A stretch of DNA of 64,000 bases from NCBI GenBank assembly GCA_964370195.1, contig CAYJIH010000001.1:112410-176409 (forward strand), in the 5' to 3' direction. Positions within the stretch are counted from its first letter, which is position 1. Every line of letters starts with the position of its first letter. The stretch is from JAAYCI01 sp964370195 (GTDB lineage Bacteria > Bacillota > Clostridia > Oscillospirales > Ruminococcaceae). Both the position numbers and the translations under genes were made by a program. The notes under the pieces are model-generated. The model saw only the letters and a program-made list of their open reading frames with translations, searched no databases and was not told the DNA's origin. Below are positions 52,374-61,354 of the stretch, in pieces.

Positions 52374-53112
52374 TCGTCATCCACAAAACAACGCAAGCGG
52401 TGAATTGTATCGCGCCGGGCGCCCGACGCCCGGCGTTCGTCTTTTGGCGGCAGCAGCCCTTGTGCGCAAGGGGCGTGTGGTAGCAGATATAGGGTGTGAC
52501 CATGGAAAGCTGGCTGTTTATCTTGTAAAAAGTGGAAAAAGCCCACGCGTGATAGCGGTGGACTCAAGACCGTTGCCTTTGGCGCGTGCGCAGGCGCTGG
52601 TGAAACAGTGCAATGTAAGCGAACACGTGGACTGCCGCCTTGGAGATGGCCTTACGGTGATTTTACCAAACGAGGTGGAGGATATTTTAATTGCAGGCCT
52701 GTCCGGTGAAACAATCCGGGATATATTGCTAAAGGCGGATTGGCTACCCTCTTCCAAAGTGAATTTAGTATTGCAACCCACAACACGTGCCCCGCTTTTA
52801 CGACGCTTTTTATGCGAGGCAGGCTTTACAATTGAAGAAGAGCAGGCCGTGCAAGAAAATACACGTGCTTACACAAACATACGGGCAGTGGCCACCGGTT
52901 ATACCAATTGTCCTTCCGAATTTTTTTGTGAAGTGGGGCTTTTAAAAGAGGCGAAAGATAAAGCGGCAGCTGCACAGTTGCTGCAAAGCCGCTTAATTGA
53001 TTTACAAAATACATTGCTTGCACCGCTTGAGGCGCCACGGCGCGAAGAGGTGCAAGTGCTGATACAGGAGGTGTCTTCATGCCTACAATGGATGAAATCA
53101 TTCGCTTTGTAG
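52366..53112 (+). CDS. trmK: tRNA (adenine(22)-N1)-methyltransferase TrmK
   Basis: The 248-residue protein has a Rossmann SAM-binding domain: VVADIGCDHGKLAVYL (motif I), IAVDSRPLPLARAQALV (motif II) and IAGLSGETIRDIL (motif IV), followed by a C-terminal coiled coil. It makes m1A22 in tRNA. ATG 52366 was chosen because GGAG sits six bases before it; ATG 52354 precedes that site. The stop overlaps the Nif3-like gene by 34 bases, which supports coupled translation. The trmK-nif3 pairing is common in Firmicutes. Confidence 0.92.
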   Translation: MHSRHPQNNASGELYRAGRPTPGVRLLAAAALVRKGRVVADIGCDHGKLAVYLVKSGKSPRVIAVDSRPLPLARAQALVKQCNVSEHVDCRLGDGLTVILPNEVEDILIAGLSGETIRDILLKADWLPSSKVNLVLQPTTRAPLLRRFLCEAGFTIEEEQAVQENTRAYTNIRAVATGYTNCPSEFFCEVGLLKEAKDKAAAAQLLQSRLIDLQNTLLAPLEAPRREEVQVLIQEVSSCLQWMKSFAL

Positions 53113-53831
53113 AAAGTTTTGCGCCGCCGGAATTGGCCGAGGAGTGGGACAATTGCGGTGCGCTTGTGAATTGTGGTGGTGAGGTGCGCGCTGTGATGTG
53201 CACCTTGGATATCACCAGTGAGGTGATTCGTGAAGCAGAGCGTGCCAGTTGCCAGTTGATTTTGGCGCATCATCCTGTGATATTTCGGAAATTGGCACGG
53301 GTGCAGCAGGGCGATTTGGTGTACAAATTGGTTCGAAAACACATTAGTGCCTTGTGTATGCATACCAATTTGGATGCGGCACCCGGTGGTGTGAATGATA
53401 TTTTGGCGGCTATTTTCGGGTTGCAAGACACCCAGGTGTTTGCACACGTAGGGCGCATGGGCGCAGTGAGACAAGAGGTGTCGGCCACACGTTTGGCGCA
53501 AAGCTGTGCCGAGCGTTTTTCGGCGCATGTGCGCTTTGCAGATTGCGGAAAACCGGTGCGTAAATTGGCGGTGCTGGGTGGCAGTGGTGGCGGTTTGATT
53601 AAAGAGATGTTGGACAACGAGGTGGATTGCCTGATTACAGGGGAAGTGGACCACCACGATGCGCTGGATGCCAAAGAGGCGGGTGTGTCTTTGATTTCTG
53701 CCGGGCATTTTTCCACAGAATTTCCGGTTGTGCCTGTTATGGCAGACCGTTTGATTAAACAATTTCCACAGATGAGAGTATTGATTGCAAACGAGGCGAA
53801 AGATCCATTTCAGTATGCAAATCCAAAGTAA
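53079..53831 (+). CDS. Nif3-like dinuclear metal-centre protein
   Basis: The 250-residue protein belongs to the NIF3/YqfO family, a hexameric dinuclear-metal protein also annotated as type 2 GTP cyclohydrolase I; its function is not settled. Metal-binding motifs are seen in LILAHHPVIF (histidine pair), ISALCMHTNLDAAPGGVND and the later ITGEVDHHDALDAKEAG and SAGHFSTEFP. ATG 53079 follows GGAGGTG inside trmK. It precedes rqcH by 12 bases. Confidence 0.93.
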   Translation: MPTMDEIIRFVESFAPPELAEEWDNCGALVNCGGEVRAVMCTLDITSEVIREAERASCQLILAHHPVIFRKLARVQQGDLVYKLVRKHISALCMHTNLDAAPGGVNDILAAIFGLQDTQVFAHVGRMGAVRQEVSATRLAQSCAERFSAHVRFADCGKPVRKLAVLGGSGGGLIKEMLDNEVDCLITGEVDHHDALDAKEAGVSLISAGHFSTEFPVVPVMADRLIKQFPQMRVLIANEAKDPFQYANPK

Positions 53832-53843
53832 AGGAGGGGTGTT

Positions 53844-55616
53844 ATGGCGCTCGATGCGGCCACATTGGCATTGACAGCAAAACAGCTGCAAAGTGAAGCG
53901 ATAGAAGCACGAATTGATAAAGTATATCAGCCCACGCGCGATGAAGTGGTGCTGCAAATGCGCACACGCCACGCGGGCTTTTCCCTTCTTTTGGCAGCAC
54001 GCACCGGCTCGGCCCGTGTGTGTAAAACAGAGATGAAATATGAAAATCCTCCGGTTCCACCCTCGTTTTGCATGTTGCTGCGCAAACATTTAACAGGAGG
54101 GCGGTTGCTCTCGGTACGAACCATTCCTATGGAGCGTATTTTATTTTTAGATTTCCAATGTGTAAATGAAATGGGCGACCTTGTGTACAACACATTGGCG
54201 GCTGAACTGATGGGGCGCTATTGCAACTTGGTGTTGTTTCGGCGCGAGCGCGGTGAAGGGGATGTGTTTGCAGACGGAAAAATTATAGACGCACTTAAGC
54301 GCGTTGGTTTTGAAGACAGCGAAGTGCGCCAGTTGCTGCCGGGGCTTGCATATACACTGCCGCCCATGCGCAACTTAACAGATGTATTGCAAACACCGGT
54401 GGTGTTATTTGTAGAAACACTTTGCCAAAAAGACTTAACTGTGCTAGAGGCACTGCGTAAAACAGCGGGTGGCGTGGGCCCTGTGGTGCTGCGCGAAATG
54501 GTGTACAGGGCGTTTGGCACGCAAGACCCACAGGCGAACGAGTTGACAGAGGAGCAAAAAAGCCGCCTTGTGCAGGCGATTCATGAAATTCGTGCCGATT
54601 TTGAGGCGGGCGGGCGTGCCGTTTTGGTGCGTAAAGACGACGGAACCCTTGTAGAGTTCGGTTTTACGCCATTGCACCAATATGAGCCGGTGTGTGAATT
54701 GGTGTTTTATAATTCGTTTTCCGAAATGCTGGAGGGGTATTATGCGGAAAAAGACAAAGGGGAGCGGCTGCGCCAAAGGTCGAAAGCGCTTCGTAAAACG
54801 GTGCAAAATTTGTACGAGCGTGCAGTAAGAAAACAAGCAACACGCAAAGAGGAGCTTGTAGAAAGCGAAGACAGCGAACATTTGCGCATAAAGGGCGAGC
54901 TTTTAACGGCCAGTTTGCACGCGTTTCAAAAAGGCGACAAAGAGGTGCGTGTATTAAATTGGTACACGGGCGAAGAAGAGCGTGTGGTGCTGGACGTGCG
55001 TTTAACGCAAAGCCAAAATGCCCAAAAATATTTTAAAGAGTACAAGAAGAAAAGAACGGCGGTGCAGAAGCTGGCAGAGCTTCTTGAGATGGGTGAGCAA
55101 GAAATTGTTTATTTAGAAAGTGTGTTGTATGAAATTGATATGGCTGAAGGGGAGGCATCTTTAAATGAGGTGCGTGCCGAGTTAAAAGCGCAAGGATATT
55201 TGCGCCATACAAAGCATCAAGAAAAAAAGCAAAAACCCAGCGATTATTTACGGTATCGTTCTTCAGATGGCTTTTTGATTTTGGTGGGGCGCAACAATGC
55301 ACAAAATGAAAAGCTGAGCTTGAAAACAGCCAGGGGCAAAGATTTGTGGTTTCACACAAAAAATGCACCGGGAAGCCATGTGGTGGTGATGAGTGAAGGC
55401 AATGACATTCCGCTTGCTACACAAAATGAAGCGGCGCAACTGGCTGTGTGGCATTCAAGCCAAAAATCCGGTGGGAAAATCCCGGTAGATTATACCGAGG
55501 TAAAGCATTTGCGTAAAACGAGAGATTTGCCACTTGGTATGGTATTGTATGAACAGTATGAAACCGCATACATTACACCAGAAAAAGAGATGATTTTAAG
55601 TTTGCAAAAGGGATAA
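53844..55616 (+). CDS. rqcH: Rqc2 homologue RqcH (NFACT, fibronectin-binding-like)
   Basis: The 590-residue protein has the NFACT-N domain, a central coiled coil (about 290-430) and NFACT-R with DLWFHTKNAPGSHVVVM and IPVDYTEVKHLRKTRDLP. RqcH binds stalled 50S subunits and adds alanine tails to nascent chains. B. subtilis RqcH needs an Asp97-Arg98 pair for tailing. The equivalent here is Glu97-Arg98 (PMERILF), a conservative change. ATG 53844 follows AAAGGAGGGG. Members have also been called fibronectin-binding proteins. It ends the trmK-nif3-rqcH run. Confidence 0.93.
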   Translation: MALDAATLALTAKQLQSEAIEARIDKVYQPTRDEVVLQMRTRHAGFSLLLAARTGSARVCKTEMKYENPPVPPSFCMLLRKHLTGGRLLSVRTIPMERILFLDFQCVNEMGDLVYNTLAAELMGRYCNLVLFRRERGEGDVFADGKIIDALKRVGFEDSEVRQLLPGLAYTLPPMRNLTDVLQTPVVLFVETLCQKDLTVLEALRKTAGGVGPVVLREMVYRAFGTQDPQANELTEEQKSRLVQAIHEIRADFEAGGRAVLVRKDDGTLVEFGFTPLHQYEPVCELVFYNSFSEMLEGYYAEKDKGERLRQRSKALRKTVQNLYERAVRKQATRKEELVESEDSEHLRIKGELLTASLHAFQKGDKEVRVLNWYTGEEERVVLDVRLTQSQNAQKYFKEYKKKRTAVQKLAELLEMGEQEIVYLESVLYEIDMAEGEASLNEVRAELKAQGYLRHTKHQEKKQKPSDYLRYRSSDGFLILVGRNNAQNEKLSLKTARGKDLWFHTKNAPGSHVVVMSEGNDIPLATQNEAAQLAVWHSSQKSGGKIPVDYTEVKHLRKTRDLPLGMVLYEQYETAYITPEKEMILSLQKG

Positions 55617-55801
55617 ATACGCATTTCATTTGCCGGCTGTGCAGAAAATGCACACGTAAATGGATGGCGGTATCTTACAAAAAGTGGGATGGCGCTAAAC
55701 GGTTTGTGTGGTGCGTTTAAACAGGAACAAGCAGAAGAATAAACACGAAGCATGTGGCGGATGAACATGGAAATTTATAGGCGTAAGCAAACGAGGAAGC
55801 T

Positions 55802-56545
55802 ATGAAGAAAAAGCGAGTTCGATTTCTAGACATAGTGCGCGGTTTTTCCGTGGTGAGCATGGTGTTGTATCACGGGATGTTCGATTTGGTGTATTTGTTT
55901 GGTGTGGATGTGCCGTGGTATCGCCAGCAGCCTGGATATGTTTGGCAACAAAGTATCTGCTGGACATTTATCTTGGTGTCGGGTGCTTCTTTGCATTATG
56001 GGCGAAAAACATGGAAGAGAGCACTTGTGGTGCTTGCGTGCGCTGTTCTTGTGTCGGCCGTCTCGTTTGTAGCCATGCCAAATCAGCGTATTTTGTTTGG
56101 CATTTTACACTTTTTAGGGGTGGCGATGCTGCTATCTGTGCCATTGCAACCTCTTTTGAAAAAAATACCGCTTGGGGCTGGGGCGGCGGTTTGTTTTTGT
56201 TTGTTTCTGCTTACAAAAACCATGCCGTATGGCACACTTGGAATTGGTGATACAGCTATATGGGCTTTGCCACAAGCGTTTTACCAAACGGACTTTTTGT
56301 TTTTTTTAGGGTTGCCAAGTGCAGGTTTTTTTTCAGGTGATTATTTTCCGCTTATTCCGTGGTTGTTTTTGTACTATACGGGTTACTTTGTGTGGGGATT
56401 GCTGAAAACAAGAATGCCGGCCACAAAGCCGAAAAACAACCCGCTGGAGTGGATAGGGCGCCATAGCCTAGAGATTTATGTAGTGCATCAGCCGATATTG
56501 TATGGTTTGTGTTTGCTTTTGCAAATGATGGGTGTGCTGGCGTAG
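55802..56545 (+). CDS. Heparan-alpha-glucosaminide N-acetyltransferase-like (DUF1624) membrane protein
   Basis: The 247-residue protein has about seven hydrophobic helices and the DUF1624 start RFLDIVRGFSVVSMVLYH, which carries a conserved Asp-Arg-Gly and His. GRHSLEIYVVHQPILYG near the C-terminus is the matching end motif. HGSNAT-like proteins move acetyl groups across a membrane to an amino sugar, and a bacterial member could acetylate an envelope sugar. Activity is inferred from family only. The 185-base gap before it shows no terminator. It is followed by the GT-C-like gene after 39 bases. Confidence 0.83.
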   Translation: MKKKRVRFLDIVRGFSVVSMVLYHGMFDLVYLFGVDVPWYRQQPGYVWQQSICWTFILVSGASLHYGRKTWKRALVVLACAVLVSAVSFVAMPNQRILFGILHFLGVAMLLSVPLQPLLKKIPLGAGAAVCFCLFLLTKTMPYGTLGIGDTAIWALPQAFYQTDFLFFLGLPSAGFFSGDYFPLIPWLFLYYTGYFVWGLLKTRMPATKPKNNPLEWIGRHSLEIYVVHQPILYGLCLLLQMMGVLA

Positions 56546-56584
56546 TATGGGTTTGTACTGAAAAAAGAGTGGGAGACGTTGGGA

Positions 56585-58135
56585 ATGGTAAGGCGAAAGA
56601 TAGGCATGGAGACTGTGGCAACCATTGTGTTTGGTGGTTTGTTTTTTATGCTTAGTTTGCAAATGGTATTCTTTAACCGTGTGTTTGCCTATAATAGCTT
56701 GTTGCAAGTGGCGTTGGTAGTGGCCTTTTCGGCAGTGCTGTTTGGTGTTCTTTTTTTTCTAAAAAAGAGCGGGGCAGATGCCGTGCTTATAAAACATCGA
56801 AGGCGTGTTTTGGTTCTATGTGTTGTTTTGTTGTTCATCGCACAAAGCATTTTCTCGTATCAAACGTACCAAACACTAGACCATGACATTGGCAAGGTGT
56901 TCAATGGTGCTGTGCTTTATGTAAACAATCCGGAACATCCAGACTATTACCAATACGAAGCGTATATCAACCACTGGAGCAATAACGCGGGTATTTTTGT
57001 TTTGTTTGTAGGCCTTGTGAACGTGCTTAATTTTTTTGGTCTCGATGCCTACTATCAAGCTGCGGTGCTGCTAGGGCAATTGTTTTTTAGCGGCGCGGTT
57101 GTATTTACATATTTATATTTGGAAAAAGCATACAATGCATGGGCGGCTGTGATTAGCTTGTTTTGCTGGTTTTGTTTTCCGGTGGTGTACTTTCAAGCGG
57201 CTGCCTTTTATACAGATACATATTCTTTGATGTTTGTGCCGCTTACGTTATATCTTTTGCATCTGGCCCGGCAGGCACAAACATGGCCAAAGCGGCTTTT
57301 GATATCAGCATTGTGTGGCCTTAGTCTGTTTTGCGGTGTTCAAATGAAGGCGACGGTGTTGTTTGTGGTGCTTGCAGCATTTATAGAAGCTTTGCTACGC
57401 AAAGAGCGTTTGCCGCACTTGGTAAGCGTGGCGGGGGTGCTTTTGGCAGTGGTGCTTTTGTTTGGCGCTGCCGCCAATGTGATAAAACACGATATCGTAC
57501 TGGACGAAGCGCAAATGGAGGCCACAGACACACCAACCATTTTCTGGGTGATGATGGGTCTTTCCTCGGAGAGTGGGGAATTTAATGCCGACGATGAAAA
57601 TGCAGTGCGCCCGCTTCCAACACAGGCCGAAAAGAAAGCGTATTGTTATGAGGTGATTGAATCACGGCTTGCAGATAAAGGTGTGCTGGGCACTTTGGAT
57701 TTTCTAATTACAAAGGCGAGCCGTACCTTTGGCAGTGGGGACGCAGATATTGACTATATGATGTCGCGCGGGCCGCTGCATCCTGAAAATGCGGTATATG
57801 AGTTCATTTTGCCTACAGGGCGGTTTTACACAATGTTTAATAATGTAAACCAGGCAGTGTATGTGCTGTTAAATGTGTTGATGGTTCTGGGGGCGGTGTT
57901 ATCGATTAAAGGGAAAAAACGCCCCATTACAGCTGTCTATATTGCGTTGTGTGGGTTTTTTGTATTTATGTTGATGTGGGAAAGCAACCATCGCCAGATT
58001 GTAAACCAATGGCCGCTTTACTTTATGGCGGCATCGGTGGGGGTGCAATCTTTGTATGATCGCATAAAAGTGAAACAAAAAATCGAGGCAAAAAACAAAA
58101 ATAATGGTGAAATAAGCGAAAATTCTAAATTATAA
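56585..58135 (+). CDS. Polytopic membrane protein, GT39-like glycosyltransferase candidate
   Basis: The 516-residue protein has about ten transmembrane segments, a large external loop after the second and further loops near residues 290-390, and the motif QTLDHDIGKVFNGA early, containing acidic residues in the position of GT-C catalytic ones. This pattern suits polyprenyl-phosphate-sugar-dependent transferases acting on wall polymers or proteins. ATG 56585 is preferred over TTG 56579, because GGGAG is spaced for it. It lies next to an acetyltransferase-like gene and just before the S10 operon, so it may end its transcript there, although no clear terminator was found. Confidence 0.7.
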   Translation: MVRRKIGMETVATIVFGGLFFMLSLQMVFFNRVFAYNSLLQVALVVAFSAVLFGVLFFLKKSGADAVLIKHRRRVLVLCVVLLFIAQSIFSYQTYQTLDHDIGKVFNGAVLYVNNPEHPDYYQYEAYINHWSNNAGIFVLFVGLVNVLNFFGLDAYYQAAVLLGQLFFSGAVVFTYLYLEKAYNAWAAVISLFCWFCFPVVYFQAAAFYTDTYSLMFVPLTLYLLHLARQAQTWPKRLLISALCGLSLFCGVQMKATVLFVVLAAFIEALLRKERLPHLVSVAGVLLAVVLLFGAAANVIKHDIVLDEAQMEATDTPTIFWVMMGLSSESGEFNADDENAVRPLPTQAEKKAYCYEVIESRLADKGVLGTLDFLITKASRTFGSGDADIDYMMSRGPLHPENAVYEFILPTGRFYTMFNNVNQAVYVLLNVLMVLGAVLSIKGKKRPITAVYIALCGFFVFMLMWESNHRQIVNQWPLYFMAASVGVQSLYDRIKVKQKIEAKNKNNGEISENSKL

Positions 58136-58153
58136 GGATTTTCGAAAAAAAGC

Positions 58154-58182
58154 TTGCAATTGAAGCGCTTTTTTGTTATTCT
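58154..58182 (+). promoter_or_regulatory. Promoter of the S10 ribosomal operon
   Basis: TTGCAA (58154-58159), 17-base spacer, TATTCT (58177-58182). Confidence 0.7.
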
Positions 58183-58188
58183 ATTCAA

Positions 58189-58532
58189 GTAACTATGATT
58201 ATCCTGCAGTTTGAGCAAATGAAGGGATAACGATATGCGAGGAAGCAGGAGGTTGCGGCGTGGCTTTGGGCCAAGAAGTGCGCCGGTTTTTCTGCGGAGT
58301 ATGTCGGGTCAAGAACCGGGCGACAAATACTGAAGGCAAAGGGATATGTTTTTTTGAACTTGTTCAAAAAAACCAATGTTCATCCAGCGTATGGCTGGAG
58401 CTTTGCGGAGGTTTGTCCGGGAGAACTGCCTAGCGGTTCACCGGCTTTTCTCATGCAAAGAAATGAAACACCCGGCGCGGTGTTCGGTAATTTGGAAAAA
58501 GCCTGACTTTAAATTATCAGGAGGGATTTATT
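58189..58532 (+). promoter_or_regulatory. Structured leader of the S10 operon
   Basis: About 340 nt of untranslated leader hold several hairpins: GTTTTTTTGAAC/GTTCAAAAAAAC (about 58349-58374), CCAGC/GCTGG (58384-58398), and a stem with CCGG/CCGG outside GAACTG/CGGTTC (58417-58444) followed by CTTTTCTC, which is attenuator-like. An open frame from GTG 58260 with GGAGG seven bases upstream (57 codons, ending 58433) crosses it and could be a leader peptide, though its composition is not protein-like. Ribosomal operons of this type are usually autoregulated. Confidence 0.55.
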
Positions 58533-58844
58533 TTGGCAATGAAAGAGAAGATTCGCATTCGCTTGAAAAGCTATGATGCCGGTTTGATTGATTCGGCTTC
58601 AGAGAAAATTGTGGAAACAGCAAAACGCACCGGTGCTCGTGTTTCGGGCCCAATTCCACTACCAACAGACAGAGAGATCGTAACCATTCTGCGCGCTGTG
58701 CATAAGTACAAAGATAGCCGCGAGCAGTTCGAAACACGCACCCACAAACGTTTGATCGACATTTTAAAACCGTCGAACAAAACTGTGGAAGCACTTACTA
58801 GTTTACAACTCCCCGCAGGTGTCGAAATCGACATCAAGCTGTAA
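58533..58844 (+). CDS. rpsJ: 30S ribosomal protein S10
   Basis: The 103-residue protein matches S10: IRIRLKSYDAGLIDSASEKI, GPIPLPTDREIVTILRA and the C-terminal LPAGVEIDIKL. It also forms the NusE transcription antitermination factor. TTG 58533 was preferred to ATG 58539 because AGGAGGG is seven bases from TTG; the two starts differ by two residues. It is first in the S10 operon. Confidence 0.96.
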   Translation: MAMKEKIRIRLKSYDAGLIDSASEKIVETAKRTGARVSGPIPLPTDREIVTILRAVHKYKDSREQFETRTHKRLIDILKPSNKTVEALTSLQLPAGVEIDIKL

Positions 58845-58928
58845 AGGGCGGTTTTCCGCTTGGGGTCATGTTGGTACTCTATAATAGTAAAGTATCAACC
58901 AATAACCTGATTTTAGGAGGACGATTCG

Positions 58929-59561
58929 ATGCAAAAAGGACTGATCGGAAAGAAAATCGGCATGACGCAGATTTTCAACGAAGCCGGCAAAATGGTTCCT
59001 GTAACTGTAATTGAGGCTGGCCCTTGCGTTGTTGTACAGAAGAAAACTGTGGACAGCGACGGGTACGAAGCAGTGCAACTGGGTTACGGAGACGTTTCCC
59101 AAAAACGTGTGAGCAAACCGCGCAAAGGCCACTTTGCCAAAGCGGATGTAGCACCGAAAAAAACGCTTCGTGAATTCAAATTCGAGCAGATGGAAGGCTT
59201 CAATATTGGAGACATCCTGAAAGCCGACGTATTCGCCGAAGGCGACAAAATTGATGTGAGTGGCACAAGCAAAGGTAAAGGTTATGCCGGCACCATCAAA
59301 CGCCACAATGGCCATGTGATGCGCAAAACACACGGTACGGGCCCTATCGCTCGTCATGCCGGTTCCATGGGCGCTTGCTCTACACCTTCGCGTGTTATGA
59401 AGGGCAAAAAATTGCCGGGCCACATGGGCGCCGAGCAAGTTACCGTACAAAACCTAACCATTGTTAAGGTTGACGTCGAAAATAACCTCATCGCCATCAA
59501 GGGTGCTCTGCCCGGAGCCAAGGGTAGTGTCATTACCCTCCGAGACAGCGTGAAGGCATAA
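58929..59561 (+). CDS. rplC: 50S ribosomal protein L3
   Basis: The 210-residue protein is a typical L3, with the start KGLIGKKIGMTQIFNEAGKM and the extended loop GTIKRHNGHVMRKTHGTGP that reaches the peptidyl transferase centre. It begins 84 bases after rpsJ, behind TTAGGAGG. The gap contains a TATAAT-like sequence in a hairpin (TTGGT/ACCAA, 58870-58903) whose role is unclear. Confidence 0.97.
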   Translation: MQKGLIGKKIGMTQIFNEAGKMVPVTVIEAGPCVVVQKKTVDSDGYEAVQLGYGDVSQKRVSKPRKGHFAKADVAPKKTLREFKFEQMEGFNIGDILKADVFAEGDKIDVSGTSKGKGYAGTIKRHNGHVMRKTHGTGPIARHAGSMGACSTPSRVMKGKKLPGHMGAEQVTVQNLTIVKVDVENNLIAIKGALPGAKGSVITLRDSVKA

Positions 59562-59575
59562 AGGAGGAGTAGAGG

Positions 59576-60199
59576 ATGGCTAAATTTGATGTAGTAGACA
59601 TGAAGGGCAAAAAGGTCAGCGACCTCGAGCTCTCAGACAGCATCTTCGGCATCGAGCCGAATAAAAGTGCTATGCACGCTGCTGTGGTGAATTATCTCGC
59701 CAACCAGCGCCAGGGCACACAAAGCACGAAAACGCGCGGCGAAGTGCGTGGCGGTGGCCGCAAACCTTGGAGACAAAAAGGTACAGGCCATGCGCGCCAA
59801 GGTTCCATTCGTTCACCTCAATGGGTGGGCGGCGGTGTTGCGCTGGGTCCAAAACCCCGCGATTACAGCTACCGTTTAAATCGCAAACTGAAACGCCTTG
59901 CACTATTAAGTGCATTGTCTGCCAAGGCAAAAGCGGGCGAGCTTGTGATTGTAGATGAGTTCAAAATGGAAGAGTACAAAACAAAAACCGTGGTGGCTAT
60001 GCTGGAAGCACTTGAAGCTAAAAAACCATTGATCGTTACCGATGCAGTGAATACAAAGCTTGTAAAAAGTGCAGCAAACATCCCCGGTGCCAAAACAACC
60101 ACGGCGAACCTCATCAATGTATATGACATTCTGAACGCCGGCACTTTTGTGCTTAGCGTGGATGCCGCAAAGAAGATCGAGGAGGTATTCGCAATATGA
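59576..60199 (+). CDS. rplD: 50S ribosomal protein L4
   Basis: The 207-residue protein is L4, with the loop KTRGEVRGGGRKPWRQKGTG that lines the exit tunnel, and the C-terminal domain ending SVDAAKKIEEVF. L4 represses the S10 operon in E. coli. The start is 14 bases after rplC, and the stop overlaps the L23 start (ATGA). Confidence 0.97.
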   Translation: MAKFDVVDMKGKKVSDLELSDSIFGIEPNKSAMHAAVVNYLANQRQGTQSTKTRGEVRGGGRKPWRQKGTGHARQGSIRSPQWVGGGVALGPKPRDYSYRLNRKLKRLALLSALSAKAKAGELVIVDEFKMEEYKTKTVVAMLEALEAKKPLIVTDAVNTKLVKSAANIPGAKTTTANLINVYDILNAGTFVLSVDAAKKIEEVFAI

Positions 60200-60492
60200 A
60201 AGTAGCACCTCAGGATATCGTGCTGGGGCCTGTTATCACAGAAAATTCGATGCAGGGGCTCATGCAGAAAAAATACACCTTTAAAGTGGCCAAAGACGCC
60301 ACAAAAATTTCAATCGCACAGGCCGTGGAAGACCTGTTCGGTGTAGAAGTGAAAAAGGTGAACACAATTTCGGTGCGCGGCCGTTTCCGCCGTCAGGGAC
60401 GTTTTGGTGGTTACACTTCTTCTTACAAGAAAGCCATTGTCACCCTCACCGAAAAATCCAAGGGCATCGAGTTCTTCGAGTCGATGACCTAA
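60196..60492 (+). CDS. rplW: 50S ribosomal protein L23
   Basis: The 98-residue protein matches L23 (PQDIVLGPVITENSMQGL, TFKVAKDATKISIAQAVEDL, VNTISVRGRFRRQGRFGG). It sits at the tunnel exit and docks trigger factor and SRP. It overlaps rplD by four bases. Confidence 0.97.
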   Translation: MKVAPQDIVLGPVITENSMQGLMQKKYTFKVAKDATKISIAQAVEDLFGVEVKKVNTISVRGRFRRQGRFGGYTSSYKKAIVTLTEKSKGIEFFESMT

Positions 60493-60506
60493 AGAGGAGG
60501 AAAAAG

Positions 60507-61340
60507 ATGGCAATCAAAAAATACAAACCGACGACGCCCGGCCGCCGCGGTATGACAGTAACAGATTACTCTGTTTTGTCTAAAGTGGAGCCAGAGCGCA
60601 GCTTGCTAGAGCCCATGAAAAAACATGCTGGCCGCAACTCTTACGGCCGCATCACGGTTCGTCACCAAGGTGGCGGCAACCGTACCAAATACCGTGTTAT
60701 TGATTTCAAACGCAGCAAGTTTGATGTACCGGCTACTGTAAAAACCCTTGAGTATGACCCAAACCGTTCGGCTCACATTGCTCTCATTGAGTACACCGAC
60801 GGCGAGAAAGCATACATCATCGCACCGGAAGGCCTGAAAGTAGGCGACAGTGTGATGAATGGCCCAAGTGCCGACATCAAACCAGGCAATGCGTTGCCCT
60901 TCCAAAACATCCCGGTAGGTACTGTTATCCACAACATCGAGATGTACCCCGGCAAAGGCGCCCAAATTGTGCGCAGTGCCGGCACCAGCGCTCAGCTCAT
61001 GGCTAAAGAAGGCAAATACGCTCTTGTGCGTTTGCCCTCCGGCGAAATTCGCAACTTCCCCGTGAACTGCATCGCTTCCATCGGTCAAGTAGGCAATGTA
61101 ACACATGAGAATGTGAACATTGGTAAAGCTGGCCGTAAACGTCACATGGGTTGGCGCCCAACCGTTCGCGGTAGCGTTATGAACCCCTGCGACCATCCTC
61201 ATGGTGGTGGTGAGGGCAAAAGCCCTGTTGGCCGTCCCGGCCCGGTTACCCCTTGGGGCAAACCAACACTTGGTTACAAAACCCGTAAAAAACATAAGGC
61301 TAGCGACAAATTTATTGTCAAACGCGCCGGCTCGAAATAG
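60507..61340 (+). CDS. rplB: 50S ribosomal protein L2
   Basis: The 277-residue protein is L2: KKYKPTTPGRRGMTVTDYS at the start, GRITVRHQGGGNRTKYRVID, and the conserved MNPCDHPHGGGEGKSPVGRP containing the histidine near the peptidyl transferase centre. It starts 14 bases after rplW. Complete and normal length. Confidence 0.98.
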   Translation: MAIKKYKPTTPGRRGMTVTDYSVLSKVEPERSLLEPMKKHAGRNSYGRITVRHQGGGNRTKYRVIDFKRSKFDVPATVKTLEYDPNRSAHIALIEYTDGEKAYIIAPEGLKVGDSVMNGPSADIKPGNALPFQNIPVGTVIHNIEMYPGKGAQIVRSAGTSAQLMAKEGKYALVRLPSGEIRNFPVNCIASIGQVGNVTHENVNIGKAGRKRHMGWRPTVRGSVMNPCDHPHGGGEGKSPVGRPGPVTPWGKPTLGYKTRKKHKASDKFIVKRAGSK

Positions 61341-61354
61341 AAAGGAGAGCACAG

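Noticed and set aside
52899..54089. 396-codon open frame on the minus strand
   Set aside because: It is antisense to trmK, the Nif3-like gene and rqcH, all of which have clear motifs and ribosome-binding sites. Composition is His/Cys-rich, as expected for a shadow frame.
58260..58433. 57-codon frame in the S10 leader as a real protein gene
   Set aside because: The ribosome-binding site is good, but the composition is not protein-like and the frame crosses predicted hairpins. It is noted only as a possible leader peptide.
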